Positions 9,248 through 17,774 of a DNA stretch of 64,000 nt are shown in pieces. The position numbers were made by a program, and so were the translations under genes. The notes beneath the pieces are model-generated. The model was not told the DNA's origin. It saw only the letters and a list, made by a program, of their open reading frames with translations, and searched no databases. Positions within the stretch are counted from its first letter, which is position 1, and each line of letters starts with the position of its first letter. The stretch is from an uncultured Myxococcales bacterium (GTDB taxonomy: Bacteria > Myxococcota_A > UBA9042), in assembly GCA_903842345.1 (NCBI GenBank), contig CAIMLR010000028.1:186001-250000 (forward strand). Reading direction: 5' to 3'.

Positions 9248-11069
9248 CGGGCTCCGCGGTCGCGGTCCCGGGTGTTGGCAACTGCGCCAGTTCCGGAGCG
9301 TCGCGGACCGTGATGCGGTACGGCGCAGCGCTGATCCGCGGTTTCTCGGCTGCCACAACGACGCGATAGACGCCCGGCAGCACCGACAACGGCGCGTGAT
9401 TGGGCTGCTCTGGCAGACCGGCGGCCAAGTGCGCCATTTCCTGCCCGCGCGCGTCCACGAGGGTGCACGCCAGCCCAGGGAGGCCATCGCCGCCGCACAG
9501 CAACTCCAGCCCCTGCGGCCCTTGGCGGTTGCGCAGGTCCAGGCCAAACGCGTCCACATCGCCCGCGGGCAACAGCGTGCCCGTCCGCTGCCAGCCACCA
9601 TTGGGCAACTGCGCACCCGGCGGAATCGGCAGGAGCAGGTGCTGGGGCGTCAGCAGCGTCAGCAGCTTCATTTCGTCGCCCGCCTCCACTTCAAACAGCG
9701 GATCCGCGGCAGCCGACGATTCCAGGCGCCACGGCTCGGTCGACTTGAGCCCTTCACCTTTGGCGCGCAGCACAAGGCCGAGCCGGCCCGTCGACGCCAG
9801 CACGCCCGCGATGACAACCGGCACGCCTGGCCCGACGCCATCCACGCGCAGCGTGTCCGGACCGTCGCCCACCTGCAGCATCAGCGTCGCTTCCGCCGGC
9901 GGCGTTGCCACCAGCCGCACGACCGCACCGGGCGCGCAACTCAGCTCCAGCGTGTCGACGTCGCCCGCGCTATCCAGAAAGCCGTTCATCGGCTTGCCCG
10001 CCGGGAACTGCTGTGCCGTCATCCGCGTTTCATTGGGCTCGCGCTCGGTCGGCAGGCGGTCCAGGCATTCGGCTTGTTTCGCACAGCCCGCGGGAAGCAG
10101 CGGCGCCAGCGTCAGCACGTAGGGCTGGTCGGGCGCCTGGCCGGAAATCGCCTTCAACTGCACAAGCGTGCGCTTTGGCAGCCGCGACGGCGCCAGGTCC
10201 GGCACCACGATCCCGCCGTCCTTTGTCGACCGGCGCACGAGCAGCGGCTCCTGCGTCGCGGGATCCAGCAGGGCAAGCTCCATCACCACGCCCGGCACCG
10301 GCGTCACGCTCAGCACCCACACGTCCACGCTGCCCGCCGCGGCAAAATCCAGGGCAAAGATGTCGATGTCCGCCTCCGGCGCCAGCGTGCCCTGCATCGA
10401 TTGGCCCGCCGCCAGCGCTTGGCTCGTCTGCCGCGGCGCGCCGTTGGGCTCAAGCTCCTCGTCCGGTCGCGTCGGCCTGGTGAAGACCGCCAGCTTGTAC
10501 GGACCCTGGCCATCGCCCTCACACGTCACGCGCACCAGCGACGCGTGGGCGTCCGGGCCGATCGACGGCAGCACCGGCCGCACGCCGCCTCGACTCCGCG
10601 CCTGCGCGATCAGCGTCCTGCCTGTGTCGTCGTACAGTTCCAGCTGTGCGCACGGCGGCCCTTCGCGCAGGTCGATTTGCACGAGCTGCCCCGGCGGCGT
10701 CGCGGCCAGCCGGTACCAATCGCTGTCGCCGCGTCCCGCTGCCTTGGTCTTCTTGCCCTTGCCCGGCTTCGGCGGCGGCGGGCTCCCACCGGTCGGCGGC
10801 GTCAGCGCACCTTCAATCAGCGCGTTGCTGGAGACAGCCTGCGCCTCATCGGGCCGATTGTTCGGCTCGCGCTCGTGGACGAGTTCCGCGCGCGCCAGCG
10901 TGCCCGCCGCGCTCGCAGGGGGCGCCGCAGCCGTCACACCGGCATCGGGAAACATGTTCTGCTGGTTGAGCTGCTGCTGCGCGTCGCGCCGACAACCGGG
11001 CGCAACGACGACGAGCGCCACGGTGACGCAAAACGCGAAGGGCGTCCGCGCGTTCAGGGCGTGTCGCAC
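9237..11069 (-). CDS. Lipoprotein with repeated PPC-like beta-sandwich modules
   Basis: A 610-residue predicted lipoprotein (GTG start; signal peptide with Cys26 in VVAPGC). It contains three clear modules opening with an E.EPN motif (EREPN at 66-70, ELEPN at 205-209, EREPN at 343-347), each followed 20-50 residues later by a GD.D.Y/F.L strand such as GDSDWYRL, EADIDIFAL and GDVDTLEL, and a fourth, more degenerate one (AGDVDAFGL). This is the pattern of bacterial pre-peptidase C-terminal (PPC) domains, usually accessory adhesion or substrate-targeting modules on exported enzymes. No catalytic domain is visible here. A low-complexity Pro/Lys linker lies at about 92-112. Its start overlaps the end of skp by 16 bases, so the two are likely one operon. 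Confidence 0.75.
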   Translation of the reverse strand: MRHALNARTPFAFCVTVALVVVAPGCRRDAQQQLNQQNMFPDAGVTAAAPPASAAGTLARAELVHEREPNNRPDEAQAVSSNALIEGALTPPTGGSPPPPKPGKGKKTKAAGRGDSDWYRLAATPPGQLVQIDLREGPPCAQLELYDDTGRTLIAQARSRGGVRPVLPSIGPDAHASLVRVTCEGDGQGPYKLAVFTRPTRPDEELEPNGAPRQTSQALAAGQSMQGTLAPEADIDIFALDFAAAGSVDVWVLSVTPVPGVVMELALLDPATQEPLLVRRSTKDGGIVVPDLAPSRLPKRTLVQLKAISGQAPDQPYVLTLAPLLPAGCAKQAECLDRLPTEREPNETRMTAQQFPAGKPMNGFLDSAGDVDTLELSCAPGAVVRLVATPPAEATLMLQVGDGPDTLRVDGVGPGVPVVIAGVLASTGRLGLVLRAKGEGLKSTEPWRLESSAAADPLFEVEAGDEMKLLTLLTPQHLLLPIPPGAQLPNGGWQRTGTLLPAGDVDAFGLDLRNRQGPQGLELLCGGDGLPGLACTLVDARGQEMAHLAAGLPEQPNHAPLSVLPGVYRVVVAAEKPRISAAPYRITVRDAPELAQLPTPGTATAEPVRP

Positions 11070-11608
11070 CGTTTGATGACTTCCGCGGTGATGTCCATCG
11101 CGTCAGCGGCATAGACCGCGACCTGCTTGTTCAGCACGAGGCTGAGCGCGCGCTCCTTGGCAATCGCGTCGATCTTGGTCTTCATCAGCGTCTCGATCGG
11201 CTTGAGCAGTTCGCCTTCTTTGTGGCCCAGCTCTTCGACCGCCTTCTGCTTGGCCATCTCGAATTCCATCGAGTCCGCGTCGAACTTCTTGGCCTCCGCT
11301 TCCAGCGCCGCCGCGCGCTGCTTCAGGTCGTCGCCCGGCGGCTTGCCCTGCAGTTCGCTGATCTTCGCCATGATCTCATTGCGCTTGTCGACGAGCGACT
11401 TCTCGCGCTTCTGCAGATCCTTGCCCTGCTTTTCCAGCGACGCTTTCTTGCGGTCGCGCACGTCTTCAAATTTCTTGGCCGCGGCCTTGCCAGCGACCGT
11501 GCCCTTGAGCACGGCCTGCATGTCAACTACGCCAATCTTCAGGTCGGCAAACGCGGGCACTGCGACGAGAACGCTCAGGCAGGCCAGAAAGGACACGAAA
11601 CGCGACAT
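11054..11608 (-). CDS. skp: Periplasmic chaperone Skp/OmpH family
   Basis: Skp escorts unfolded outer-membrane proteins across the periplasm to BamA. The 184-residue protein has a signal peptide ending near AFA (about residue 21), the typical first strand LKIGVVDMQAVL, then a long charged helical hairpin (KASLEKQGKDLQKREKSL and following, about 50-130) and a C-terminal section with VLNKQVAVYAADAMDIT, matching the family end ...V....Y....D.T..V. Length is slightly above E. coli Skp (161). The neighbouring downstream lipoprotein gene overlaps its stop. Proximity to bamA supports the assignment, though here it is on the opposite strand. Confidence 0.93.
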   Translation of the reverse strand: MSRFVSFLACLSVLVAVPAFADLKIGVVDMQAVLKGTVAGKAAAKKFEDVRDRKKASLEKQGKDLQKREKSLVDKRNEIMAKISELQGKPPGDDLKQRAAALEAEAKKFDADSMEFEMAKQKAVEELGHKEGELLKPIETLMKTKIDAIAKERALSLVLNKQVAVYAADAMDITAEVIKRCDTP

Positions 11609-11654
11609 TTGGAATCTCCGGTCTTGGGCGCAAACGGCGTCCCAGAAGCCGAGG

Positions 11655-11684
11655 ATCGTAGCGCGCAGTTGCGGCTCAAGGCAA
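11655..11684 (-). promoter_or_regulatory. Candidate promoter upstream of skp
   Basis: On the minus strand TTGCCT (11684-11679), an 18-base spacer and TACGAT (11660-11655) lie about 46 bases before the skp ATG, overlapping the last codons of the pirin gene. Matches are partial; a read-through transcript from the pirin gene is equally possible. Confidence 0.3.
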
Positions 11685-12374
11685 GTCGAGGAGCAGAATT
11701 TCCGCTTCGTCGATCGCGCGCAAAGTCACCTGCGATTCTGCGGAGATCGCCACGCCGTCGCGCGCCTGCGCCACCTGACCGTTCACGCTGAACCGCCCGC
11801 GCGCACTCACGATGTACGCGCGCCGTCCCGGCTCCAGAACGTGCGTCATCTCCTGGCCAGGCGTCAACGTGCCGGCGTACAGCGTCGCGTCGGCGATAAT
11901 CGGCGCAGCGTCCTTGTGTTCCGGCCGACCGGAAGCGAGCGGCTGCAGCGTGCCGGCGCCCGACGCCTTGGGAAACTGGCGGTTTTCCCAGCGCGGCGGC
12001 AGGCCCTTGCGCGCGGGCTCGACCCAAATCTGAAAGATCTCGGTCGCCTCCAGCTCCACGTTGTATTCGGCGTGGACAATGCCGGTACCCGCCGACATCA
12101 CCTGCACGTCCCCCGCCGCCGTGCGCCCGACGTTGCCCTGGTTGTCCTTGTGGGTGATCGCGCCTTGCCGGACGTACGTGATGATCTCCATGTCCTTGTG
12201 CGGATGCGGCGGAAAGCCGGACTGCGCGGCAATGTGGTCGTCATTCCACACGCGCAGCGCGCCAAAGTTCTGCCGCGCCGGATTCCAGTAATCGGCGAAG
12301 GAAAAGTGATGGTGCGCGTCCAGCCAGCCGTGGTTGGCGTGGCCGAGTGAAGCGAACGGGCGGATCTCAATCAT
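11676..12374 (-). CDS. Pirin family protein (bicupin; YhaK/YhhW-like)
   Basis: A 232-residue cytoplasmic bicupin. The N-terminal cupin keeps the pirin metal site: HPHKDMEIITYV supplies two His and GTGIVHAEYN the third His and a Glu, as in iron-binding pirins and the quercetinase-active YhhW. The framing GALRVWNDD and the phrase FQIWVEP are family hallmarks, and the second cupin begins at about 140. The length equals that of YhhW (about 231). The physiological substrate of these proteins is not established. The start ATG at 12374 has a GGAGGCACCC ribosome-binding site. It is the first gene of the minus-strand set pirin-skp-PPC lipoprotein. Confidence 0.93.
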   Translation of the reverse strand: MIEIRPFASLGHANHGWLDAHHHFSFADYWNPARQNFGALRVWNDDHIAAQSGFPPHPHKDMEIITYVRQGAITHKDNQGNVGRTAAGDVQVMSAGTGIVHAEYNVELEATEIFQIWVEPARKGLPPRWENRQFPKASGAGTLQPLASGRPEHKDAAPIIADATLYAGTLTPGQEMTHVLEPGRRAYIVSARGRFSVNGQVAQARDGVAISAESQVTLRAIDEAEILLLDLP

Positions 12375-12402
12375 GGGGTGCCTCCGGCGTCATGCCATGG
12401 CA

Positions 12403-12430
12403 AGGATAAGCCGGCCTGCAAACGCGACAA
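12403..12430 (-). promoter_or_regulatory. Candidate promoter upstream of the pirin gene
   Basis: On the minus strand TTGTCG (12430-12425), a 16-base spacer and TATCCT (12408-12403) lie 28 bases before the pirin ATG. Both hexamers match 4 of 6 consensus bases. Prediction by eye. Confidence 0.35.
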
Positions 12431-12551
12431 CGGGCGAAAACGGCAAGACACTGTTTCGTGTTGCGCACAATGACGCCGCGCGGCGTTGTTCCGCCCCACG
12501 TTTGACCTACCCTTGCATTGGGCAGAAACTGACCGCAGTCCGGAGGTTGCT

Positions 12552-14018
12552 ATGAAAGTGCGTTTGTGTCGATGGAGTCTCCTCACCAGCCTCTTGGCGC
12601 TGCCGGTGTTGGCACAGGCGCCGAACGTCGCCGTGACGGTTCCGTCCAGCGAGCTCGCGGTGCCCTCCGACGTCGTGACGTACCGCATCCTCGGCGCGCT
12701 GCTTGTTGGCACGACGCGGTCCGGCCATCTGGTCACCTACGACATCGCGCACCGCGACGCGCCGGTGCGCAGGAGCGAGACGGACGTGGGCGCGCCGGTG
12801 ACGGAACTGCGCGTGGCCGATGGCGTGCTGCTGGCGGTGGGCAAGGACAACAGCATCCGCGCGTTCCTGTTTGGCGATGACGGCGCCCCGATTGCGCTGC
12901 GATGGGGCGGAGCAGCGGCGACCGGCGTGGGACCGGCCATCGCGAAAAAGGGGACTCTGGGCAAAGTCCTGGAGGCCAAGCGCGGCAACATGCTGATCGA
13001 ATTGGAGGAAGGCGCGAACATCGTGCCTGGCGACATTCTGCTGGTGCGATCGCGCAGCAAGGAGCTGCGGCTCAATCCGTTCACGGGCGTCGAGGAAGAG
13101 GTCGCATCCAACGCGCCGAGCGCCGTCGTCGAGGTCATCCGCGTCGAGGGCAATCGCGCCGTGGCGGAACTCAACCGCGGCGACGTGGCGCTCCCCGGCG
13201 ACACCGTGGAACTGAACGACCACCGCCGCGAGGTCAGCCGCTCGTTTCCCGCGCGCAGCGACTACGAGCATTGGTTCCGCGCGACGCTGCGGCCGATGGC
13301 CAACATCGGCGTCATCGACATCGCCAGCCTCACCGACGTCGCATGGGGCTACCACGGCAGTTGGTTCCACGTGCAGGCGCGCATCGCGCCCGTGGGCATC
13401 TCCATCCCGCACGGCGTCGACATCCTCAACGCCCACGCCATCTTTGCCTACTCCAGTGACTTCGCGGAATTCGGCCTCGGCGCGGGCTACTACCGGGAAT
13501 CGTGGGGCGCCACGAGCATGTACGCGTCCGGGTGCGACGTGAACAACGGCGTGACGGTCAAGGACGTGTCCGTCACCGGCGAGAGCGGCGCCGTCAGCCA
13601 GCAGAAGAGCTGCTCCAAGGCTGGCGCGTCGTTTGTCCAGTACCTGCGGCTCGGCGCCACCGACGGCCTCAGCTTGCGGGTCACCAACACAACGGTCATC
13701 TCGGACGGCTTCCGGTTCGGCTACTTCGACGGCATCCTCGACATTCCCATCACGCGCACGCTGAACCTCTACGGCATGGGCGGCGGCTCCACGACCGTCA
13801 TCACCGGCGAATTCGGCGTGCGGACGTACCTGCGCGGCGTCGGCGGCCACCAGACGCTCATCCTGACCACGGGCGTCGGCGGCACGTCGATGCGCACGTC
13901 CGCGCTGTACAACACCCAGCTCCAGACGATCTACGGCACCACGACGCAGAGCTACGTGGGCGGCGAGAATCAGCTGGCGGGTCCGCACTTTGCGGTGGGC
14001 GTGGAATACCGGCTGTAG
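12552..14018 (+). CDS. Exported protein of unknown function, probable outer-membrane barrel in C-terminal half
   Basis: A 488-residue product starting at ATG 12552 behind a CGGAGG ribosome-binding site; a longer ORF from 12486 lacks a signal sequence at its start and is not used. The signal peptide is about 1-22 (LLALPVLAQA). The N-terminal half has alternating beta-type segments such as VTELRVADGVLLAV and GKDNSIRAFLF that could be part of a propeller. The second half (about 235-488) is rich in Gly and aromatics with amphipathic strands (WFHVQARIAPVGISI, FGLGAGYYRESWG, FRFGYFDGILDIPI) and ends in a strand, GVEYRL, which suggests an outer-membrane barrel. Two cysteines about 23 residues apart (SGCDVNNG, QKSCSKAG) may form a disulfide. 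I do not recognise a named family. Confidence 0.7.
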   Translation: MKVRLCRWSLLTSLLALPVLAQAPNVAVTVPSSELAVPSDVVTYRILGALLVGTTRSGHLVTYDIAHRDAPVRRSETDVGAPVTELRVADGVLLAVGKDNSIRAFLFGDDGAPIALRWGGAAATGVGPAIAKKGTLGKVLEAKRGNMLIELEEGANIVPGDILLVRSRSKELRLNPFTGVEEEVASNAPSAVVEVIRVEGNRAVAELNRGDVALPGDTVELNDHRREVSRSFPARSDYEHWFRATLRPMANIGVIDIASLTDVAWGYHGSWFHVQARIAPVGISIPHGVDILNAHAIFAYSSDFAEFGLGAGYYRESWGATSMYASGCDVNNGVTVKDVSVTGESGAVSQQKSCSKAGASFVQYLRLGATDGLSLRVTNTTVISDGFRFGYFDGILDIPITRTLNLYGMGGGSTTVITGEFGVRTYLRGVGGHQTLILTTGVGGTSMRTSALYNTQLQTIYGTTTQSYVGGENQLAGPHFAVGVEYRL

Positions 14019-14131
14019 TTCGCGCTGCGGTCCGCTCGGCTCGCCGTTGCGCTGGCGCTGAAATGGCGCTTGACCCGTGCGCGCCGCCCCGCCATTCTCC
14101 CGGACGTTCCACGTCGATCCGGGAGAACTTC

Positions 14132-15958
14132 ATGCGCATTCATCACACTTTTCTTGCCGTTGCCCTTGCTGCGTTGACGGCTTGCGGCGCCAAGACGTCG
14201 GACCCTGGTGCCGCTGACGCGACGCTCGCCGGTGACGCGGACGACGCGCTTCTGGCCGAATTGCCGGGGACGGATGCGGATGCGACGACCGCCGTCGACG
14301 TGTTGAGCGCAGACACGAGCCCCGCGGTGCCGACCTGTGGCCCGCAGGCGGCGTTTGACCCGACCGCGAGCGGTGCAGCGCCGGGTGCGCCCGTGGGCGA
14401 CCTGACCCTGCCGACGCTGGATGGCGACTGGAACCTGGCGAAGAACTGGACCGGCTGCGACAGCTACGTCTTTGTCTTTACCGCGCCAGACGCCAAATAC
14501 ACGTACGCCCACGCGCTGTGGAGCTCAGCGCCCGCGGACTTGCTGAAGAACTCGCCGACCAACGTGCACTATTTCTTTGGCAGCTATGACGCCGACGACG
14601 ACGCGGCGAACGCGACCGTGCAGAAGCAGAAGGACCGTTTTGACGCCGCGCTGGCCAAGCTCACGCCGGAAAAGCAGGCGGCGTGGGACGGTCGGCTGCA
14701 CTACATCGCCGTCGTGCCGTTCAACCTGGACGGCTGGCTGGGCGCAGCGTTGCAGAAAGCGGGCGTATTTGGCCTGGCGATTGACCGGCAGCAGACCTGG
14801 CGGGAGCTGGGCTCGCTGGCGCTGCCGGGGGCGAATCCGACGTTGAAGTCGCTGGTGTATGAAGTGCAGCGGCTGGAGTATGAGGCCAAGAATCTCAACG
14901 CGGAGGCGGCTGACAAGGCGACGGTTGTGCCGCTGTGGGACCACGTCAATGGCGGCAACGGCTGGGGACCGCCGAAAGTGTACGCGGATGTCACGCTGCC
15001 GGACGCGGCCCAGATGGCCAAGTTCGACACGCTGACGCTGGACATGGCGCACGGCTGCAAGGATGGGCTGGACGCGAATTGCCCGGACTGGGATCGCGAG
15101 GCGTACATGAACGTCTGCGACTACACGACGGAGAGCGCCGCGGGCGTCGCGATGGCATGCCAAACCGGCACGGACACGATGGACTGCGCCTGCGCCAAAC
15201 CCGACGGCCGCAGCAGCGCGGGCAAACGCGCCTGCAACGCCGACGGCAAGGGCTACGGCGTCTGCGAGTGCCCGTGCGACACGGAGTTCGCGCGGCAGAT
15301 TACGAGCTACAAGCGCCAAGGTCGCTGGCTGACGGACGAGTCAGCGCTGCTGCCACTCCTGAAGAAGGGCGGCAAGGTGCGGTTCCGCTACGACACGCCG
15401 GACGGGTGGCTGCTGACGGCGAGCCTGCGGCTTTCCACGCAGGGCAAGGCGACGCGGCCGACGACGATCCTGCCGCTGTGGCACGGCGAGCAGTACGACG
15501 AGACCTACAACGGCAAGTTCAAGCCGATTGACGTGGCGGTGCCGGCGACGGCGAAGTCGGTGAAGATTGTGGCGATCATCACGGGCCACGGCTCGGGGAC
15601 GGATTCCCTGAATTGCGCCGAGTTCTGCGCGCACGACCACCTGTTCAGCGTGGGCGGCAAGACGTTCACCAAAGCCCATCCGCTGGCGGGCACGGGGCAG
15701 GGCTGCCTGCAGCAGGCGACGACGGGCGCGATTCCCAACCAGTTTGGCACGTGGCCGTACGGGCGCGCGGGCTGGTGCCCGGGCATGGACGTGCAGGTGT
15801 GGACCGCGGATGTGACCGCGCAGGTGAAGCCGGGTCAGACGGCAACGGTGAGCTACCAGGCGCTGATCGGCGGCAAGGCGTTTGTGCCGGTGTGGACGGG
15901 CGGCGGCGACTACAAGCCGGTCATCCGGATGAGCAGCTGGCTGGAGTTCGAGGAATAG
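14132..15958 (+). CDS. Lipoprotein related to peptide:N-glycosidase F
   Basis: A 608-residue predicted lipoprotein (Cys18 in ALTAC) starting at ATG 14132 with GGGAGAACTTC upstream; the long upstream extension of this frame is antisense/shadow. After an Asp/Ala-rich linker (about 25-75) and an uncharacterised domain (about 85-270), the C-terminal part resembles the two jelly-roll domains of PNGase F: CPDWDRE (about 316-322) corresponds to the region bearing the catalytic Asp, the RQITSYKRQGRW segment to the R.ITPY...GRW stretch, and NCAEFC (about 494-499) followed by GTWPYGRAGWCPG matches the region bearing the catalytic Glu. PNGase F removes N-glycans from glycoproteins, so this could be a surface deglycosylating enzyme or a PNGase-fold binding protein. 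A Cys-rich insert (about 325-385) separates the halves. Function is inferred from motifs only. Confidence 0.78.
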   Translation: MRIHHTFLAVALAALTACGAKTSDPGAADATLAGDADDALLAELPGTDADATTAVDVLSADTSPAVPTCGPQAAFDPTASGAAPGAPVGDLTLPTLDGDWNLAKNWTGCDSYVFVFTAPDAKYTYAHALWSSAPADLLKNSPTNVHYFFGSYDADDDAANATVQKQKDRFDAALAKLTPEKQAAWDGRLHYIAVVPFNLDGWLGAALQKAGVFGLAIDRQQTWRELGSLALPGANPTLKSLVYEVQRLEYEAKNLNAEAADKATVVPLWDHVNGGNGWGPPKVYADVTLPDAAQMAKFDTLTLDMAHGCKDGLDANCPDWDREAYMNVCDYTTESAAGVAMACQTGTDTMDCACAKPDGRSSAGKRACNADGKGYGVCECPCDTEFARQITSYKRQGRWLTDESALLPLLKKGGKVRFRYDTPDGWLLTASLRLSTQGKATRPTTILPLWHGEQYDETYNGKFKPIDVAVPATAKSVKIVAIITGHGSGTDSLNCAEFCAHDHLFSVGGKTFTKAHPLAGTGQGCLQQATTGAIPNQFGTWPYGRAGWCPGMDVQVWTADVTAQVKPGQTATVSYQALIGGKAFVPVWTGGGDYKPVIRMSSWLEFEE

Positions 15959-15978
15959 CGGCCGCTTCCCGGAGCGCC

Positions 15979-15998
15979 GCCCCGCCTGAAGGCGCGGC
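15979..15998 (+). terminator. Weak candidate terminator hairpin after the PNGase-F-like gene
   Basis: An 8-base stem with one mismatch (GCCCCGCC 15979-15986 against GGCGCGGC 15991-15998) and a TGAA loop lies 20 bases after the stop, without a clear T tract. The rest of the convergent gap to nuoN (15999-16138) shows nothing else I can support. Confidence 0.25.
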
Positions 15999-16138
15999 AA
16001 GTCGGTACTTGTGCGGGCAAGAATCCAGAACGCGCAGATTACGCCGCGGTGTGCGCGCGCGGACTCGGCCAGATTCGACTTGGGTGGCTTGGATGAATGG
16101 GGCGGGCTGCGCGGCCTCGGGGGCGGCGCTGCGCTCGA

Positions 16139-17764
16139 CTAGCGAACGGGCGCTGCCGCTACCGGCTTTTCCAGCGCGACTGCGGCCACGGGCTTGGCGC
16201 TTCCGCCGCCTTTGACGACCGCATACGAGTGCGCCACGTTGGCCGATTCCGTGCCGGCGCGAATCGCCTGTTCGGAGCGGCTCGCCCAGCTCATCGCGCG
16301 ACCCGGCATGATGCCGAGCGCCAGCAGCGCCAGCGCGGGAAGCGCCATCGCCCACGTCAGGCTCGGCTCGCGCACGTACTGGCGGTTGGCCTTGCTGTCC
16401 GGGCGCATGTACATCGCCACCGGGATCTTCAGGTAGTAGTACGCGCTGACGACCGAGTTCAGCACCAGGATGATGACGTGCGGCAGGTATTTGCCGTTCT
16501 CCACCGCGAGCACGTCGCGCAGGATCTGCAGCTTGCCAAAGAAGCCGAGCGTCGGAGGCACGCCCGCGAGCGACAGCACCGAGACCGTCAGCGCCAGCGC
16601 CGCGATCGGGTGACGCTTGGACAGGCCGGCGAGGTGGCCTTCCGTGGTCAGTTCTTCGCCATTCTTGCCGAGGCTGGAGAGCGCAGCGAAGCCCGCCAAC
16701 GACGCAAGCGCGTAGCCGACGAGGTAGAACGGCACGGCGCCCGTCGGCGCAAGGAAAGGCGCACCGAGGGTCGGGTCGTCAATCGTCGCGATGGTCCCCA
16801 GCAGCAGGTAACCAGCATGCGCCACGGCCGAGTAGGCGAGCATCCGCTTGATGGACCGCTGCGTCAGCGCGAGGATATTGCCCACCGTCATCGTCAGCAC
16901 CGCGAACAGGCCGAGCACCTGGCCCAGCGGCAAGTGCAGCGACGCCATCGCCGGACCTGAAAGGCCCGCGTACAGGAACTTGAGGAAGGAACCGAACGCG
17001 GAGGCCTTGACGGCGCTCGACATGAAGCCGGTGATGGGTGTCGGCGCTCCTTCATACACATCCGGCGTCCACATGTGCAGCGGAACGGCGGCGACCTTGA
17101 ACAGGAACGCGCCGCCCGTCAGCACGACCGCCAGACCCAGCCACAGGTCCTGGCCGGGCTTGGGCGCAAGCAGCGCGCGTTGAATCTCAATGAAGCTCGT
17201 GCCGCCCGACAGGCCAAACAGGAACGCGATGCCGTACAGCAGGAACGCCGACGCGACCGAGCCCATGACAAAGTACTTCAGGCCCGCTTCAACTGACGCC
17301 TGCGACGTGCGCTTGAACGCCACGAGGACGTAGATCGACATCGACATGATTTCCAGGCCGATGAACAGCGTCAGCAGGCTCTCCGCGCTCACCATGACGG
17401 CCATGCCGAACGTGGCGAAGTGGAGGAGCGCGTAGTATTCGCCGTAGTGCGACTTCTGTTCGACCAGGTACTCCGGGCTGGACATGTGCGTAATCATGGC
17501 GCACATCGACACCAGCGCCGTGAAAAACAGCGCGTGGCCGGACGCCGACAAGTGGTAGCTGAACGCCGGCGTGTGCATCTCAAACGGGCCGTATTTCCAC
17601 AGGACCGCACAGGCGACGACCGCGAGCGCGGACATGCCAGCGCCAAACAGGCCCCAGAACTTCCGCGAGGCGTCGATCGGCAGGAACGGATCGGCTACCA
17701 GCGTGAACAGCGCGGCGATCAGCAGAATCAGCTGCGGCGTAATCAATGCCAGATCGTGCAACAT
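16139..17764 (-). CDS. nuoN: NADH-quinone oxidoreductase subunit N
   Basis: This antiporter-like membrane subunit forms a proton channel of respiratory complex I. The 541-residue protein has about 14 predicted helices, the conserved Glu in LLTLFIGLEIMSMSIYVL (helix 5), Lys in FLFKVAAVPLHMWTPDVYEGAPTP (helix 7 and the following loop, the family signature), and RMLAYSAVAHAGYLLLG in the later half. It is longer than E. coli NuoN (485) because of loops and an Ala/Pro/Val/Lys-rich C-terminal tail (about 510-541) that is probably disordered. The ATG follows AGGAGTTACCTC. It is the last gene of the nuo operon, 10 bases after nuoM. Confidence 0.97.
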   Translation of the reverse strand: MLHDLALITPQLILLIAALFTLVADPFLPIDASRKFWGLFGAGMSALAVVACAVLWKYGPFEMHTPAFSYHLSASGHALFFTALVSMCAMITHMSSPEYLVEQKSHYGEYYALLHFATFGMAVMVSAESLLTLFIGLEIMSMSIYVLVAFKRTSQASVEAGLKYFVMGSVASAFLLYGIAFLFGLSGGTSFIEIQRALLAPKPGQDLWLGLAVVLTGGAFLFKVAAVPLHMWTPDVYEGAPTPITGFMSSAVKASAFGSFLKFLYAGLSGPAMASLHLPLGQVLGLFAVLTMTVGNILALTQRSIKRMLAYSAVAHAGYLLLGTIATIDDPTLGAPFLAPTGAVPFYLVGYALASLAGFAALSSLGKNGEELTTEGHLAGLSKRHPIAALALTVSVLSLAGVPPTLGFFGKLQILRDVLAVENGKYLPHVIILVLNSVVSAYYYLKIPVAMYMRPDSKANRQYVREPSLTWAMALPALALLALGIMPGRAMSWASRSEQAIRAGTESANVAHSYAVVKGGGSAKPVAAVALEKPVAAAPVR

Positions 17765-17774
17765 GAGGTAACTC

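Noticed and set aside
13502-14131. Upstream 210-codon extension of the PNGase-F-like frame
   Set aside because: It overlaps the preceding exported protein in another frame; the lipoprotein signal begins at 14132.
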